Source of the DNA: CAVRIA01 sp963721115
Lineage (GTDB): Bacteria; Desulfobacterota; Binatia; HRBIN30; CADEER01
DNA length: 64,000 bases
Direction of reading: 5' to 3'
Assembly (NCBI GenBank): GCA_963721115.1
Contig: CAVRIA010000004.1
Span: 496,001-560,000 of the forward strand
A program made the translations under genes and the position numbers. Of this stretch, positions 35,531 through 43,644 are shown in pieces. Each line of letters opens with the position of its first letter. The stretch's first letter is position 1. Under the pieces are notes generated by a model that was not told where the DNA came from, searched no databases, and saw only the letters and a program-made list of their open reading frames with translations.

Positions 35531-35794
35531 ATGCCGCGGTATCCAACCCCCGTGAAGTATGTGTACCTCATCCGGAGCATCGACTCCCCGGACCACCGTT
35601 ACGTGGGCCTGACGTCCGATCTGGATGCTCGGCTGAGCGCGCACAACTCGGGTCGCTCGACCCATACCTCCAAATACCGGCCGTGGCAGCTCGTGACCTG
35701 CGTGTCCTTTCAGGACGATCAGCGTGCCGTCGCCTTCGAACGCTACCTCAAGTCCGGCTCCGGTCACGCCTTCGCGAACAGGCATCTCTGGTAG
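35531..35794 (+). CDS. Single-domain GIY-YIG endonuclease
   Basis: 87 residues. GIY-YIG core: KYVYLIRSIDSPDHRYVGLTSDLDARLSAHNSG (Tyr pairs VYL and YVG, Arg in DLDARL), then PWQLVTCVSF, the metal-binding Glu in AVAFERYLKSGSGHAFANRHLW. This UPF0213/UvrC-N-like family is small and stand-alone. ATG 35531 lies next to the palindrome array downstream of tmRNA; a truncated relative is found at 40192-40371. Possibly the mobilising or homing nuclease of the array. Confidence 0.85.
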   Translation: MPRYPTPVKYVYLIRSIDSPDHRYVGLTSDLDARLSAHNSGRSTHTSKYRPWQLVTCVSFQDDQRAVAFERYLKSGSGHAFANRHLW

Positions 35795-35840
35795 AGGCGC
35801 CGTTGGGCGGGTCGCCCAAGGTCTCCTTGGGCGTATGGCT

Positions 35841-37886
35841 TCAGTGAAAGAGCGCGTGTTGTATGGAATCGAGTTCGGCGCTGAAATTTGCGGCCTGACA
35901 CTCTTCGGCTGCAGAGACGAGGCTCCGCAGTGTCGATTCTATGCTGTCGCATGAATCATCGCCGAAAGCCGGTTTGCACAGAGACTCCACCGCCAGAATC
36001 ACGTGGTCGGCAGACCATGGCGGTTCGCTGGTCCTCGAGTGCCTTGATAAATGGGGGCTCCAGGGCTTTACGCCGGCAAACCACTGCGAAACATCGACGC
36101 GTTCACCGATCGACGTGACCGACCTCAGCAGCTTGCGGGTCGCGGCCTGATCGACAGGCCGCGCCAGTATGTTCTGCTCGTTGGCGCCAAGCACCTTCCG
36201 CAGACGACGTGTGGAATCGCGAGCCCTCTCGAAATTGCCCGCGTCGGCCGCGTCGGTGATTTCGTTCCAGAGCGACGCGATCTCGTCTCGAGTGCCGGGA
36301 AGCAACACGGAGAAGATCGCATCGACCATCAGGTAGTAGCCCTGGGCCTGGCGGATCGCCTCCCCAAACGCCGCCGAAGGCTCCGAATGATCAGCGACGG
36401 CCGTCGCCCGGCGCTCGATCATTCCCGCTGCCCATCGCAAACCTACCAACTGGCTGGCGCTCCAGATCAGCGGAGCGACGCTGAATGCCTTCTCCGGCAG
36501 CTCGCGTTGATCATTCCAGTGCTTCCAGATCTTACTGTAGGCTACGACGTCGATGTCGATTCGCCGGTGCCCAGCCGCAACGATGGCGGGGTCGATCTCA
36601 ATGTGACAGGCGCTGCAACGTTCGGCTCGAGCGCGGATGTCGCGATTGTCGAAACGGAACGTCTCCGCCCTCAATTCCTCGAAGCCAGGTTGGGCATGAA
36701 GTTGCAGCCAGATCTCTGCTGGCCCGTGGCAATGCTCACAGGTGACTCCTTCGTTTACCCTGTACGTGCTCCTCCTCGCTCTTGGCGCGGACGGTGCGTG
36801 ACAAACCAGACACCTTCGGTCCTCGGTCCCATCAAGGCCGAGCCGTTTAGCGATGGCCTTAGCCTCCGTGGTCTGTAGCGTTCTATAGGCGCGAGAATGC
36901 CCGTCGATATTCGGGTTCGCCCAGATGGTGCGCGCAGACTTCCATGCGTCCGTGTCCGCAACGGAGCCAAAACCGGCGGGAATGGCGGCGCCATGACAGT
37001 CCGGGCTCGCGCACTTTGCCTCCCCTACGAAGCCAACTGCACTCTTCGACAGATCGAGACCAGGCGGAGGCGGAGGGTCGTCGTCCACCGAAACCGACAT
37101 GGCCGAGGCGACCGTCGGGATGGACGTCGATGCGGATGGCGGAACGTGAGTGCCGAGAGCTGTCGGCAACGCGCCTGGTCCAGCGCTTCGCCCCGGCACC
37201 TCGATTCGCCCTCGCCTCAATGCCAGCAAACCCGCCACCGCGACCGCGAGAATGATCGTCGCGACGCCCACCTGCGTAACCCGCTTCCCGCGGGACATCG
37301 CCGCACTCGATGGGGCCGAAGGCCTCGTCGCTCCCGGAGCGGCTTCTGCTGAGTTCGAATCCGCCAACGGCGCCGACGGTCCGGCGCCGTGTGGTTCGGT
37401 GTCGGTGCCGGGAGGCTTCGATTCATTGCGAGGTCGTCCGCGGGGGATACGGCCCTGAGTGCGATCGTCCGACGGCAAGCCGAGCCGGCGAAGGCCTTCG
37501 GCGAGCCGTGCGACCGTCTCTACGGGACGGTCGGGATGCAACGGGATACTGACCGCCGAGCCCATCAGCATCGCCCAACTGGGCTTGCGCCCACGAAACT
37601 CGGCGTGGGACAGGCCAACGAGGATGGGAAGCAGGTGTTTGTTGGTCTCGTGCGCCCGCACGACCTCGATATCCATCTGGCGCGAGCCGAGCGAGGCCGA
37701 TGAGACGACGAATACTACGGCGGAGGCCTCGGCGATCGCCTCCAGAATCTGGTCGACGTACGACAACCCCGGCAGGCTGTCTCGCTCGTAGTACCAGCAC
37801 GAGAAGCCCTCTGCGGCGAGCCCGCGCGCAATTGCGGTGCTCAGAACGGTATCTTCGTGGACGTGGCTGATGAAGACTTGCGCCAT
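35841..37886 (-). CDS. TIR domain - transmembrane helix - tetraheme cytochrome c fusion
   Basis: 681 residues from ATG 37886. Residues 1-135 form a TIR domain (AQVFISHVHEDTVLSTAIARGL, YYERDSLPG, AIAEASAVVFVVSSASLGS, with Glu 74 in the SRQMDIEVVRA helix at the position of the NADase glutamate). A Pro/Ser/Ala-rich linker (140-198) leads to a single membrane helix (about 204-222) with SRGKR before it, so the N-terminus should be cytoplasmic. A second linker is followed by four c-type heme sites: C292-x4-C297-H, C359-LV-C362-H, C383-EH-C386-H and C424-SA-C427-H, in a cytochrome c554-like region (about 285-450). The last ~230 residues are helical. I know no described protein of this architecture. 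Upstream SD is weak. Confidence 0.8.
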   Translation of the reverse strand: MAQVFISHVHEDTVLSTAIARGLAAEGFSCWYYERDSLPGLSYVDQILEAIAEASAVVFVVSSASLGSRQMDIEVVRAHETNKHLLPILVGLSHAEFRGRKPSWAMLMGSAVSIPLHPDRPVETVARLAEGLRRLGLPSDDRTQGRIPRGRPRNESKPPGTDTEPHGAGPSAPLADSNSAEAAPGATRPSAPSSAAMSRGKRVTQVGVATIILAVAVAGLLALRRGRIEVPGRSAGPGALPTALGTHVPPSASTSIPTVASAMSVSVDDDPPPPPGLDLSKSAVGFVGEAKCASPDCHGAAIPAGFGSVADTDAWKSARTIWANPNIDGHSRAYRTLQTTEAKAIAKRLGLDGTEDRRCLVCHAPSAPRARRSTYRVNEGVTCEHCHGPAEIWLQLHAQPGFEELRAETFRFDNRDIRARAERCSACHIEIDPAIVAAGHRRIDIDVVAYSKIWKHWNDQRELPEKAFSVAPLIWSASQLVGLRWAAGMIERRATAVADHSEPSAAFGEAIRQAQGYYLMVDAIFSVLLPGTRDEIASLWNEITDAADAGNFERARDSTRRLRKVLGANEQNILARPVDQAATRKLLRSVTSIGERVDVSQWFAGVKPWSPHLSRHSRTSEPPWSADHVILAVESLCKPAFGDDSCDSIESTLRSLVSAAEECQAANFSAELDSIQHALFH

Positions 37887-37998
37887 ACGGGGGTGGGGAT
37901 ACCAGATCAGGGTCGTCGTCGGCAAAACTCCCCCTGGGCGGGACACTGGTGGTCACGTGACGCAGACGCTGCGTGAAAGGAGCGCGATGTCGGGACGC

Positions 37999-38043
37999 AA
38001 GGGGCTTGTCGGGTGAGTTGCCCGACTCGCCCGACGCGCCCCC
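37999..38043. repeat. Hairpin with GAGTTG-type loop, copy 1
   Basis: GGGGCTTGTCGGGTGAGT pairs with ACTCGCCCGACGCGCCCC around TGCCCG. It belongs to a set of hairpins with GAGTTG at the loop and (G)GGACG at the edges (38928, 39203, 41589, 43796). The gap 37887-38168 has no visible gene. Confidence 0.6.
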
Positions 38044-38168
38044 TGCACAGTCGCTCCGATTCTCCGATTCGCTCGCCCGTCCGGCCTGGAATCGGAGGAT
38101 CGGAGCAACGTCCCGGTACCACCGCCTCAGGTGGCTCATCGCTGCCTTGACGACCAGCCGCCACTCCG

Positions 38169-38184
38169 GTACAAATATTTGTAC
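38169..38184. promoter_or_regulatory. Operator palindrome of the YefM-YoeB module
   Basis: Perfect 16-bp palindrome GTACAAATATTTGTAC immediately upstream of the antitoxin gene. YefM/Phd antitoxins repress their own promoters at TGTACA-containing palindromes, so this is the expected autoregulatory operator. Confidence 0.7.
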
Positions 38185-38186
38185 GT

Positions 38187-38447
38187 ATGAAGGACTCGAT
38201 GTACATCGTGGGATACAGCGAGGCGAGGCAGCGTCTGGCAAAGCTCATGGACACGGTGGTTGACGACCGGCGACCGGTCGTTGTCACACGGCAGAAGGCT
38301 CCCTCCGTCGTCATGCTCTCTCTCGAGGAGTACGAAGCGATGGCGGCGACCCTCCATCTCCTGCGTAGCCCGCGCAACGCTCGGCGCTTGCACAAGGCCA
38401 TCCGTGATGCGGAGGCTGGGCGGTTCGTTCCCACGCCGCGCGGATGA
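38187..38447 (+). CDS. yefM: YefM/Phd-family antitoxin
   Basis: 86 residues: MYIVGYSEARQRLAKLMDTVVDDRRPVVVTRQKAPSVVMLSLEEYEAMAATLHLL, the classic N-terminal DNA-binding Phd/YefM domain, followed by a toxin-binding tail. An in-frame ATG at 38199 has GAAGGA just upstream and may be the true start. ATGA overlap with the toxin gene shows coupling. It neutralises YoeB and represses the operon at the palindrome upstream. Confidence 0.9.
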   Translation: MKDSMYIVGYSEARQRLAKLMDTVVDDRRPVVVTRQKAPSVVMLSLEEYEAMAATLHLLRSPRNARRLHKAIRDAEAGRFVPTPRG

Positions 38448-38710
38448 TCGAGCGCTGGACCGCGGGAGCTGCACAGGACTACCGCTGGTTCGCGCGACGA
38501 TCGCCGGAAGTGGCGCTGCGCATCGACCGCTTGCTTGCCGACATCAGACGCCACCCCTTCACCGGAATCGGCAAGCCCGAGCCGCTGAGGGGCACGCTTG
38601 CTGGTTGGTGGTCGCGACGCATCACAGGCGAGCACCGACTGGTCTACCGGGTCGTCGGCAAGGGCGCGGCGCGCCAGCTGCAGATCGCGCAGTGCCGGTA
38701 CCACTACTGA
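38444..38710 (+). CDS. yoeB: YoeB-family ribosome-dependent mRNA endonuclease toxin
   Basis: 88 residues: LLADIRRHPFTGIGKPEPLRGTLAGWWSRRITGEHRLVYRVV ending CRYHY. These are the YoeB hallmarks (FTGIGKPEPL, SRRITGEHRLVYRV, terminal YHY with catalytic His). It starts inside the stop of yefM. A degraded relative of this gene lies at 40455-40654. Confidence 0.93.
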   Translation: MIERWTAGAAQDYRWFARRSPEVALRIDRLLADIRRHPFTGIGKPEPLRGTLAGWWSRRITGEHRLVYRVVGKGAARQLQIAQCRYHY

Positions 38711-38927
38711 CGCACAAGGGACTCTTCTCGAGCAGTTCGCGTTAGGGAATCCGGACGGTGCACCCGTAACCGCCAACCGCCCAACCATCCCGGGAACGCG
38801 ATCCACACCGTGATCGGCGACCCGGTTCACCTCGCGATCTCGGTGGCCAGGCGCCGCGCGTGGCCACCGGCGCCGATCGCACGATAGAGGGCCAGCGGTT
38901 CCTCGAGACTGGCGCGTGCCGCGCAGC

Positions 38928-39273
38928 GGGACGCAGGGACGACGCGACCGAGTTGCACAACTCGTACGGGTCGTTCCTGCGTCCCGTGAACCGCCAACGT
39001 GCGCTCCGCCGCGCCGAAAACCTCGCCCCCGAGCTTCGCGATCTCCGGCTCGACTGATCGCAGTGCCGTCGGTATCAACTCGTCCAACTCGCCGCTACGT
39101 CCCGCGTCATCCGTCACTGACTTTCCTTCACGCAGCGAAGATGCCGCGCAGGATGAGCGGGTCGCTCACCCGCACCGTGAGGAGGAACATGAGGCTGATC
39201 AGGGACGTAGGAACGGGGACAAGGTCGGAGGCGGCCGAGTCGCACAACTCGGACAATGCGTCCTACGTCCCCC
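38928..39273. repeat. Two further GAGTTG-loop hairpins
   Basis: 38928-38985: GGGACGCAGGGACGACGC ... CGAGTTGCACAACTCG ... GTTCCTGCGTCCC. 39203-39273: GGGACGTAGGA ... CCGAGTCGCACAACTCGG ... TCCTACGTCCC. Both have terminal GGGACG/CGTCCC and an AACTCG/CGAGTT inner stem. The gap 38711-39262 holds these and no confident gene. Confidence 0.65.
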
Positions 39274-39739
39274 CAGATCCCCCCGGCGGGGTGCCGCGAG
39301 CCGCGAGGGCACGAGGGTCGACGACCGTGATGTCGGGATAGCGATGGAAGTCGTCGGCGTTGAACGTCAGGATGGAATCGATGCCGGACTCGATCATGAT
39401 CGCGACGAGACGGGCATCGTGCACCTGCTTCCCCTTCACCGCGTGGTCCTCAATGAGTTGCCGCCAGCGCCGAAACACGCCGGGCGGCTCGTCCACGAGC
39501 CGAAACATCTCCTCGAAGCGCGCCACCTCTTCGCCAGTCTTCTCGACCGAAAGCCCCAGGCCATTCGCCTCGACAGGTCGGGTGGCGACCGCCCAGAACT
39601 CGATCAGGTTCTGCGGAGTGACGACAAGGCCCGTTCCATTCTGCTGTAGTTGATCGATTGCAGCTCGCGCCGCCTGGGAAAGGGGATCGTTGAGGACGAT
39701 CAGCCGCGTGAGGACATTCGTGTCGACGAGATGGCTCAC
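39263..39739 (-). CDS. PIN-domain toxin (VapC-like)
   Basis: 158-residue PIN ribonuclease: HLVDTNVLTRLI (first Asp), NLIEFWAVATRP (Glu), KQVHDARLVAIMIESG (Asp) and ILTFNADDFHRYPDITVVDP (last Asp). These make the four-acid metal site. It begins inside the end of the upstream antitoxin-like gene (39739-39999), so the pair is a type II module. Confidence 0.88.
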   Translation of the reverse strand: MSHLVDTNVLTRLIVLNDPLSQAARAAIDQLQQNGTGLVVTPQNLIEFWAVATRPVEANGLGLSVEKTGEEVARFEEMFRLVDEPPGVFRRWRQLIEDHAVKGKQVHDARLVAIMIESGIDSILTFNADDFHRYPDITVVDPRALAARGTPPGGSGGT

Positions 39740-39999
39740 TAACGATCCTCGTAGATCGACTCGCGGCGCAGCGCCTCATCCGGCAGGACGGGCAGATCCG
39801 GATCGTGGGAGTCCAGCCAGGCGTGGAACGTCTTCTTCCACTCCTCCGGCGACAGGGTCTCGCACAGCGGCGCTTTCTGTGCTGGCGCGACCGGTCGAAC
39901 CGTAACCTCCACCGGGCCCTGCATGTCGGGCATGGGCTCGTCGAGCTCGATCGTCTTCTCGTCCCTTACCGTTCCTCGAAGCACTTTGGCCGTCTGCAT
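39739..39999 (-). CDS. Putative antitoxin of the PIN module
   Basis: 86 residues: TAKVLRGTVRDEKTIELDEPMPDMQGPVEVTVRPVAPAQ, an AbrB/DUF104-like beta start (gene control by a small swapped-hairpin domain), then an acidic helical tail (CETLSPEEWKKTFHAWLDSHDPDLP). It overlaps the PIN gene by one base. DNA binding and neutralisation are inferred from position and form. Upstream 40000-40191 has no gene. Confidence 0.65.
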   Translation of the reverse strand: MQTAKVLRGTVRDEKTIELDEPMPDMQGPVEVTVRPVAPAQKAPLCETLSPEEWKKTFHAWLDSHDPDLPVLPDEALRRESIYEDR

Positions 40000-40191
40000 G
40001 GCGATGACACCTCCGTTTCCGATCTTGGTCGGAACCTACCGGATAATATCCGCCCGGGGGGATCTTTTCGAGGGTCCGCAGCTTGGCATTCCGACCGGTT
40101 CGTTCGGTGCGTCACTACCGGCGGCGCCGTCGCCGCCGGCGCGGTCCTCCGAAGATCTGCCGAGCGAAGGCTTCGTCCCCAGCCGCTGGTA

Positions 40192-40371
40192 GCTGGTGAA
40201 CGGCTTCGTCGCCAAAACCCACAATGCTGGCGGCTCCCCCCACACTTCGAAGTACCGCCCGTGGGAGTTAGTGACGTACCTCTGTTTTCTCGACGACCAG
40301 CGCGCAATCGATTTCGAACGCTACTTGAAATCAGGCTCAGGCCACGCTTTTGCGAACAAACGCCTGTGGTA
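40192..40371 (+). pseudogene. Truncated GIY-YIG nuclease gene
   Basis: C-terminal remnant related to 35531-35794: it reads NGFVAKTHNAGGSPHTSKYRPWELVTYLCFLDDQRAIDFERYLKSGSGHAFANKRLW to TAG, with a damaged start that lacks the first Tyr motif. The FERYLKSGSGHAFAN block is nearly identical in protein to the intact copy while the DNA has diverged, so it is an older, separate arrival. Confidence 0.75.
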
Positions 40372-40454
40372 GCGCGCCGAGACCGCCGGCGCCGCCATGA
40401 CGCGCGACGAGATGCGCCGCTACGTGCTCGAATCCTGATCCGTGAAGTATCGAT

Positions 40455-40654
40455 GCGTGGGCCGCTGCGCATCGACCGCTTGCTTGCCGACATCACCCCC
40501 TCACCGGAATCGGCAAGCCCGAGCCGCTGCGGGGCACGCTTGCCGGTTGGTGGTCGCGATGCATCGCGGGCGAGCACCGACTGCTGGTCTACCGGGTCGT
40601 CGGCAAGGGCGCGGCGCGCCAGCTGCAGATCGCGCAGTGCCGGCACCACTACTG
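40455..40654 (+). pseudogene. Degraded yoeB copy
   Basis: GLRIDRLLADIT, then PSPESASPSRCGARL in the wrong frame, GWWSR..., and finally VVGKGAARQLQIAQCRHHY to TGA. DNA identity to 38510-38710 is high, with small deletions (near 40497) and an insertion (TGCTGG near 40582) that break the frame. No start and no antitoxin remain. Confidence 0.8.
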
Positions 40655-40705
40655 ATGCACACTGACGCTAGAAGGACCACCGAGCCGCGTGATAAGGAGC
40701 AAAAT

Positions 40706-40951
40706 ATGGCGCCTAAAGTCTACAGCGTGAAGGCGGATTGGGACGGCGATGCCGGAGTATGGGTAGCAACCAGCGATGAGGTGCCCGGTCTTGCCACGGA
40801 GGCGGGAACGTTCGATGGGCTCGTAGAGAAACTGCGCGTGATGATCCCCGAACTGCTGGAAGCCAACGGCGTAGTTTCGGCGGAGGAGGCTGCGGCAGCG
40901 AGCTTTCGGGTTTCTGCGGAACGTATCGAGCATCCTCGAGCTGTCGCGTAG
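40706..40951 (+). CDS. hicB: HicB-like antitoxin (DUF1902)
   Basis: 81 residues: YSVKADWDGDAGVWVATSDEVPGLATEAGTFDGLVEKLRVMIPELLEANG. This is the DUF1902 partial RNase H-like fold typical of short HicB antitoxins. AAGGAG lies nine bases before ATG 40706. Its stop overlaps the GTG start of the toxin. Confidence 0.88.
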   Translation: MAPKVYSVKADWDGDAGVWVATSDEVPGLATEAGTFDGLVEKLRVMIPELLEANGVVSAEEAAAASFRVSAERIEHPRAVA

Positions 40952-41142
40952 TGGCGAACTTCACGCCAGGGTTGAAACGGATTCTTCTGGACGCGGGTTG
41001 CCGTTTCGAACGCCAGGGCAAAGGGGATCACGAGATTTGGTCGAGTCCGATATCCAAGAGGACGTTTTCCGTCGACGGCAAGATCCTGTCGCGGCACACC
41101 GCTGCAGTATTGAAACAAGCAGGCTTGCCGAAGCAGTTCTAA
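40951..41142 (+). CDS. hicA: HicA-like mRNA interferase toxin
   Basis: 63 residues from GTG 40951: LLDAGCRFERQGKGDHEIWSSP with the catalytic His in GDHEIW, then FSVDGKILSRHTAAVLKQAGL. The double-stranded RNA-binding-like HicA fold with the single active-site His is clear. HicB-first gene order is the less common arrangement but known. The downstream stretch 41143-41446 has no gene. Confidence 0.9.
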   Translation: MANFTPGLKRILLDAGCRFERQGKGDHEIWSSPISKRTFSVDGKILSRHTAAVLKQAGLPKQF

Positions 41143-41446
41143 ATGGCGCTTCTTGGGCTCTGACAGCAGAAGACTGACAGTCCCCTTACGGGGGCAGTCC
41201 CTGAAGGTGTCCCCCGACGGGATTTGAAAGACGGCGTAACTGGCAACGCCCCTTTGCGCCGTCGGGGCTGAGCGCTGTGAGCGGGGCGACTCGGCCGACG
41301 AGGCGCTGCTATGCGTCGATCGGACTTCCAGGACTTCCTAGCAATCTAGCAACGTCCCCTGTCTTGCCCCAAGAGCACGAAGACAGAAGATCCGGAGGTG
41401 AGCGGAGCGATCAAAGCCGAAGTTCATCCTCCGGAGGAAGGGGACG

Positions 41447-41643
41447 TAGAGTTTGTGAAGAAATCGGAACCGCCCTTCGACGAGCTCAGGGCGAGCGGTG
41501 AAAACTCAACCAAATCAATCCCCCACACCGCTCATGCTGAGCTCGTCGAAGCATGCGTGACCACGTAAGTCGATTTCTTCACGAACTCGTAGGGCCGGGT
41601 GGGCCGAGTTGGCCCAAACTCGGCCCACCCGGCCCTACGTCCC
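41447..41643. repeat. Composite repeat E1: GGGACGTAG end, REPIN core, GAGTTG hairpin
   Basis: Order: GGGACGTAGAGTTTGTGAAGAAATCGG, core CCGCCCTTCGACGAGCTCAGGG ... GCTCATGCTGAGCTCGTCGAAGCATG, outer arm CGATTTCTTCACGAACTCGTAG, hairpin AGGGCCGGGTGGGCCGAGTT/AAACTCGGCCCACCCGGCCCT, CTACGTCCC. It shares both edges with composite E2 (43645-43843), where the core lies in the opposite direction. 41644-41995 has no clear gene. Confidence 0.85.
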
Positions 41644-41995
41644 TTACCCTCTGCGTTCGACGCGCCCGTCGTCTCGGGAGAACGCTACGCCGGGACACAT
41701 CCAGGCTACCAGTAGCGCTGGCATCGCCAGCTTGCGCCTGGATCTCCATTTCCGTCTATTCTTTCGGCTTGACAGCCGCTCGCGCCCCGAACTACCCGTT
41801 TTTGAGCGTTCGGACAAAATCCTCGCAGCCGCTTCGCCCCGACCGGTGACCTCTCCGGCTCGGGCTTTTCGGGCTTTACCAAGGGCGTTGCTGCTGAGGT
41901 TCGAGTCCGCATCATGGTGAGCACTCTACATCGGCGCTGCTGGAGGAAACTGCGAGCGAGTGACGACTCCCAGCAGCAGAAGCGGGAGGTGGGAG

Positions 41996-42379
41996 ATGGC
42001 GAAAGCTTTTCCGAGTCAGACGGTCCGATTGGATCCCGACGGGCCGTCGCCCGTCCTTTCGGTTCACGTCGGATTCGCCAATGTGGCCCAATTCCGGGTG
42101 GAAATCTGGAACGCTGCCGCAGGCGTCTGGGAATTCCTTCACGAGAAGCCAAAGGTGAGTGCGCCGGACGACTACACGTTTGGATTGTCACCCGCCGAAC
42201 TGGCGGGGCGACATGTCAAGGTCGCAGTCTTTGAAGAATCGCCGACGAGCGACCCGAACGCGCGGTTCAGTACGAACCTCACGGTGCGGCAGGGGGAGGC
42301 AATCGTGGACGGTGGGGCGTTTCCGCAGTCCGATGACAAGGACACCCTGTATCAAATGTTTTTCAAAAGCGCTGCCTGA
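41996..42379 (+). CDS. Hypothetical protein, beta-rich
   Basis: 127 residues from ATG 41996 (GGGAGGTGGGAG upstream). Alternating hydrophobic strands: QTVRLDPDGPSPVLSVHVGFANVAQFRVEIWNAAAGVWEFLHEKPK and GRHVKVAVFEESPTSD suggest a small beta sandwich of about 110 residues without signal peptide. It is followed after 14 bases by a putative outer-membrane protein gene, and the pair is enclosed by composite repeats E1 and E2. No known family recognised. Confidence 0.6.
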   Translation: MAKAFPSQTVRLDPDGPSPVLSVHVGFANVAQFRVEIWNAAAGVWEFLHEKPKVSAPDDYTFGLSPAELAGRHVKVAVFEESPTSDPNARFSTNLTVRQGEAIVDGGAFPQSDDKDTLYQMFFKSAA

Positions 42380-42393
42380 AGGGGGAGGGAGTG

Positions 42394-43587
42394 ATGGCTT
42401 GCAAACGCATTCTGACCCTGGTGGTCAGTATCGCCGTGCTCGGTCTGACACACATCGAGGGGGGCGACGCGCAAGAGGGACCGAAAGAGCTGTATGCGAC
42501 TGAGTTGGGCGCGGACTTCGTCATTCCGGAATCGCCTGGTCTTAGTGTGCTTGGCCTGGATCCCAGCATCGCCGCGCATCCGAAGAGCCCGCGCGAGCTC
42601 GCGACCAGCCTTCTCAACGGAGTGGATGCGCAAGGCAACTTCCAAACCGGCGTGGCCGTCGACACTGCGCCCTTTCTGCTCCTGCTCGGCGGTGACGTAA
42701 CCAGGCAAGAGTATCTCGATCACTACGAGGACCGAGCGTTGTTCCGTCTTCAGACCTCGATTGCAGTGACGAAGGGCACCGAGCAGGATGACAAATCCGC
42801 CCGCCTGGGCATCGGCTTCCGCTGGGTACCGATCGATGCCGGCGACCCGCGCCAGGACCAGATGCTGGCCGATTGTCTCTTCGGCGTTCTCACCGACAAA
42901 GCACACGAGGTCAGCGAGGAAACGAAAAATGTTCCCCCCGGACCCGAATCGGAACTCGCCTTCACCAAGACGGTGGAGCGCATCAATGCGGAAGGCAAGT
43001 ACTCTTCTCGGGTGGAGCAATGCCGGAAGGAGTCTGGCCGACGGTTGTGGAACCGGTCGGCTCTGACACTGGGCGCGGCACCGACGTGGATTGCTCCCGA
43101 GGGTTCGCTGAGCAACATCAACTCCTCGGGCGGAACGTTCTGGACGTCGGTGAGTTACGGATTCGATCGATTTGATGAGACCTACGATCGCAAGCGTGCC
43201 AGCCAAGTCGCTGCATGGCTGCACGATCATGCCGAGGCTCTCGTCGGGTTTCGCTACCTGCTCGATCAGGAGCTGCCGTCGCCGGCTGACAGCAGCAAGA
43301 CCATCCGGCAGGACAACCTCTTTGCCGGCGGCGCCCTCCGCGTCGGCGCTCAATGGGGAGCGCTCACGGCGGAGGCCGCGTTCGTACGCACGAACCCTGA
43401 CCATGTGGCGGCGGACGACTACTACACGCTCTCCGTTCGAGGCGACCTCCGCATTCTCGCTGACCTGTGGTTGTCTCTGTCCGCGGGCGGAGAGGGCGGT
43501 CGCGATGGGTCCGATAACCATACGTTCATCTTGTCATCGCTAAAGTGGTCGTTTCCGGAAGCGCCGGCTTTCGCCCGAAACCTGTGA
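42394..43587 (+). CDS. Putative outer-membrane or secreted beta-barrel protein
   Basis: 397 residues. Signal peptide ACKRILTLVVSIAVLGLTHIEGGDAQ, then regions of alternating residues (LFRLQTSIAVTK, SARLGIGFRWVPID, LTLGAAPTWIAPEG, FWTSVSYGFDRFDE, AEALVGFRYLLDQE, GGALRVGAQWGALTAEAAFVR, YTLSVRGDLRILADLWLSLSAGGEGG, HTFILSSLKWSF). A C-terminal ...LKWSF strand and length suggest an 8-12 strand barrel. It may export or display with the upstream protein as partner; function unknown. Confidence 0.6.
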   Translation: MACKRILTLVVSIAVLGLTHIEGGDAQEGPKELYATELGADFVIPESPGLSVLGLDPSIAAHPKSPRELATSLLNGVDAQGNFQTGVAVDTAPFLLLLGGDVTRQEYLDHYEDRALFRLQTSIAVTKGTEQDDKSARLGIGFRWVPIDAGDPRQDQMLADCLFGVLTDKAHEVSEETKNVPPGPESELAFTKTVERINAEGKYSSRVEQCRKESGRRLWNRSALTLGAAPTWIAPEGSLSNINSSGGTFWTSVSYGFDRFDETYDRKRASQVAAWLHDHAEALVGFRYLLDQELPSPADSSKTIRQDNLFAGGALRVGAQWGALTAEAAFVRTNPDHVAADDYYTLSVRGDLRILADLWLSLSAGGEGGRDGSDNHTFILSSLKWSFPEAPAFARNL

Positions 43588-43644
43588 TCGCTCGCTGCTG
43601 GAGAGCGGGAAACGGAGGGTGACACCGGGGACACGGAGGGACAC

